Positions 61,101-64,000 of a stretch of 64,000 bases of DNA are shown here, piece after piece. The position numbers and the translations under genes are program-made. The notes under the pieces are model-generated. The model saw nothing but the letters and a program-made list of their open reading frames with translations, was not told the DNA's origin and searched no databases. The stretch lies in the NCBI RefSeq assembly GCF_964340395.1, contig NC_135561.1, positions 6,349,518 through 6,413,517 on the forward strand, in the 5' to 3' direction. Source of the DNA: Glandiceps talaboti. Taxonomy: Eukaryota; Hemichordata; Enteropneusta; Spengelidae. Every line of letters starts with the position of its first letter. Positions within the stretch are counted from its first letter, which is position 1.

Positions 61101-61354
61101 ATGCCAACAACAACAACAACAACAACAACAACGTTTTAACTGACATTGTGATATTCCGCCTAAAAACTAAGAAGCTCTTCATAAAATCAATTCTAATATA
61201 CATATTTTCTATACCTGCGTGAAAGACACAAAAGGGAAAACTGAATTCTATGTTATTTGACCAGTATTTGGTTTTTGAAACTTAAGTCTGACCGCTCAGC
61301 AATTTGGTTATCGAATGACCATGTGACAATACAGTATTAGTATCGAAGCGACAC
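58111..61354. other. Intergenic DNA between CYP-C and CYP-D
   Basis: No gene recognised. The open frame 59400-59720 (+, 106 residues, starts MKVTQSDSGPGF) has no recognisable domain. An exact 26-bp direct repeat occurs at 59617-59642 and 60815-60840. An (AAC)n tract is at 61105-61133. Confidence 0.4.
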
Positions 61355-61763
61355 ATGATAGCGTCACTAACGAACGACTTTACCCTCAGACTAACCGTCG
61401 AAATGGTTGTCCACGAAATACATCAATATTTTGATTTAACAACCTTTTGCTTGGCATTTATAGTCTTTATCTTGGTGAAAGTTTACTCAGCTCGACTTGT
61501 GAAGACAAACCTGCCACCCGGTCCGCTCGGATGGCCCTTCGTCGGAAGCCTCCCGTTTCTATTTAGCCACAAGGGAGGCGCGCATTGCGCTCTCATGGAC
61601 CTTGCTAAAACACACGGGGACGTCTTTAGTGTGTATCTGGGCTCTAGATTGGTCGTGGTTTTGAACGGATACGACGCCGTGAAAGAAGCACTGGTGCACA
61701 GGAGCGATTTCTTCAGTAATCGACCAAAATTGGTGGTCGTAGACATGCTAAATCAAGGAAAAG
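61355..61763 (+). CDS. CYP-D: first exon of a CYP2-clan P450 (partial)
   Basis: From ATG at 61355 to donor GTGAGT at 61764, 136 codons plus one base of Gly, the same exit phase as the other three. It encodes an anchor helix (LTTFCLAFIVFILVKVY), the hinge LPPGPLGWPFVGSLP, and HGDVFSVYLGSRLVVVLNG, closest in style to CYP-C. A second in-frame ATG at 61403 has a stronger context and puts PPGP about 40 residues from the start, as in CYP-A, so it may be the real start. No second exon is visible before the window ends. Function by family only. Confidence 0.9.
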
Positions 61764-63249
61764 GTGAGTATCCTTTTATAAATGAATAGTAGAAGGTCTG
61801 TCTGTTTGACCCCAGTTTAGTTCACTCAACCTGTTTGAGTTGATAGATTGGAGATAGCGGGACGGCATGTTGGCCTCAAAGATTATAAGATAAAACCCCG
61901 AGGCCGAAACACATGTATAAAATCAATATTACAAATATAATAGAAACTTGAGTTATAATTTTCGCACTGTTAAGAGTGACAAATATCTAATGGTATTGGT
62001 ATTTGGTTATAAAAACAGGACCAATACACTAACAATATATTATTCTGCTAGTCAAACGATGCTAAAGTTAATCCTCGACTACTGGCGATACATAAAGTAA
62101 TTAGACGAGACACTACAAGACAATTTTAGACCAAAAAATTGGCACGAATGCATAAATTAGACTGAGTAATGTGGTTACGTTCCAAAATTGAGACAAGATT
62201 TGCTCGAAAACTTAATACAAGAAAAAAAGTATTGTGGAACATTAGATGTTGGTCAATATAAATGTATTTATGTGTTGCAGACGACATGCGACTTTTCTAC
62301 TATTTGTTTGCTTGTTTGTATTGGTTTTGTTTGTTTGTTTGTTTGTTTGTTTGTTTGTTTGTGAATAAAATAAAACAAAACGGCAAATTGTTCATCATTT
62401 CCATGTTTAAATGTTATTATGGAAACTTGGGAACACACTAAGAGGTGCGAAAGAATGCTTTTTTGCAATTTACTCAAAGTTTTGTATGAAATCTGTAGCC
62501 GTTCTTTAACATTGCAACACAATACTGAGCGATTATTGTCAAACTAGGGTTAGAAGAGGTAAAAACTGGGTCTGTTAAGAAAGATTACTAGGGTATGTAT
62601 AACCTATATTGCTTGCAGTAAAAGAAGCAAAACAAGTTGGCTATTGCCACGATCAGTCTTTTTATCCATTGTCGATACGACCCCTTTATTAAGAATGAGG
62701 TGATCCACTTTAAAAAAACATTATTGATTATCTAAGTAATTGTATAGATACCAGACAGCTCTGGCGGTGAACAATCTCATGTCAAAAGATACACGAATCC
62801 TCATTTTGACGTTATTACAAAGATACGCGTTACTTTGGACCCTGTTGCAATTAAAGATTTCACGACGAAAAAGAGCAAAGTCGAGTCGAGTTGAGTCCCT
62901 GTACAATGATCAAAAGACCGTAACGATATCAAATCGATAAACGATATCATGAGATATATAATGCGGAGATTTGCGCGATTTATTTTACTACTTTTATGTA
63001 CAATTTGGAAGGGATATAAATGTCGAGTAATTGTCACTGCTTGTCTTTAGCTGTAGTTCTCAAAGAGTACACATAATTAATGTGTGCGCCACCACACATC
63101 TATCGCTTCTATATATAGTTCCCGCCATGATAAGAAGCTACCACATAGCCTCTACCTATTTTTCATCTGACGTGAATTGTACCGCAGGTTATCTGATGAC
63201 CTACGGACATGTGTGTTTAAATGTTAAACATAGACTAAAAAGATTGGAA
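61764..63249. other. CYP-D intron 1 (part)
   Basis: No exon-like sequence. A (TTTG)n tract is at about 62325-62362. Confidence 0.5.
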
Positions 63250-63361
63250 TAATTGAACGACTGACAGACAGGTACACTGATATAATACTGATTGAATGAT
63301 TGACTTACTGACTTACTGACTGACTGACTGACTGATACTGACTGACTCATGCATGCACGCA

Positions 63362-63425
<64 letters not shown>

Positions 63426-64000
63426 CACACACACTCACTCACTCACTCACTCACTCACTCACACACACACACACACTCAACTCACTCACTCGCTCGCTCG
63501 CTCGCTCACTCACTCACTCACTCACTCACTCACTCACTCACTCACTCACTCACTCACTCACTCACTCGCTCGCTGGATGGCCATGGATGACTGACTGACT
63601 GACTGACTGACTGACTGAATGAATGAATGAATGAATGAATGAATGAATGAAAATTAGATATTAAACTAACTAGCTTGTCGACTAGCTGACTGACTGACAC
63701 TGATCGAGTGATTTACTGGTAAATAAGTGACTGACTGACTGACTGACTGACTGACTGACTGTCTGACTGACTGACTGACTGACTGACTGACTGACTGACC
63801 TGCTTAATATCTGACTGGATGGTTAGCTGATACGTAGACTGCTAGCTAGCTAACTAATCCTAACTAGCTAGCTAGCCGGCTAGCTAGCTGCACGAAGTGT
63901 CTAGCTGATGACTGGCTAGCCGTCTTGGTGCCGTCCCTGATTAGCTGTCTGGATGGCCTACTAGCTAGTTGACTGGTTTGCATGGTTAGCTAGCTCAGGA
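63250..64000. repeat. Mosaic of tetranucleotide and dinucleotide repeats
   Basis: CTGA, AC, CACT, GCTC, GAAT and CTGA blocks, ending in GCTA/TAGC-rich sequence (63840-63990). Frames here are artefacts. Confidence 0.95.

Overview
The window is animal genomic DNA: AT-rich, with multi-exon genes that have GT-AG introns, and very rich in microsatellites, satellites and transposon remnants. The protein families and repeat types suggest a marine invertebrate, possibly a hemichordate or cephalochordate. I cannot fix the species from sequence alone.

Layout. The first 6.5 kb carries the last five exons (1532-6544, +) of an SLCO/OATP organic anion transporter; its 5' part lies outside the window. After a repeat-rich interval come cytochrome P450 genes of the CYP2 clan, all on the + strand. 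CYP-A (12664-15211) and CYP-B (17039-19504) are complete three-exon tandem paralogues of 490 and 498 codons. CYP-C (exons between 25590 and 57484) is a third paralogue. CYP-D (61355-61763) is a first exon running off the right edge. All exon phases were checked and agree: each exon 1 ends one base into a Gly codon, and each heme-loop exon begins inside the Gly codon before the heme-binding Arg and Cys.

Main observation. The large second exon of CYP-C, uninterrupted in CYP-A and CYP-B, is split by 26,229 bp (30512-56740). The insert is flanked by an exact 10-bp direct repeat, GTATCTCAAG (30502-30511 and 56741-56750). Counting the repeat once restores a continuous 496-codon P450 frame with every signature motif. 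With the insert present, a stop codon follows two bases into it, and none of the GT-AG pairs I tried keeps the invariant ExxR arginine. This looks like a transposition footprint: a giant mobile unit in a P450 gene. The insert contains a decayed LINE, a 7.4-kb satellite of about 169-bp monomers with a 9-monomer higher-order repeat, 8.7 kb of a strand-switching pentamer satellite (ACTAT/ATAGT), a reverse-transcriptase relic of the Penelope/DIRS-like sort, a foldback element and further tandem repeats. I saw no transposase.

Second observation. Two short elements wedged between (TA)n tracts contain complete type I hammerhead self-cleaving ribozyme cores. One is on the minus strand (3623-3665, in an SLCO intron). 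The other is on the plus strand (12119-12162, inside a perfect 77-bp-arm palindrome just upstream of CYP-A). They resemble the hammerheads known from Penelope-like elements and retrozymes.

Biologically, the SLCO transporter moves organic anions across the plasma membrane, and the CYP2-clan enzymes are ER-anchored monooxygenases acting on lipophilic substrates. Their adjacency may be incidental. All calls come from reading the sequence; no database search was possible.
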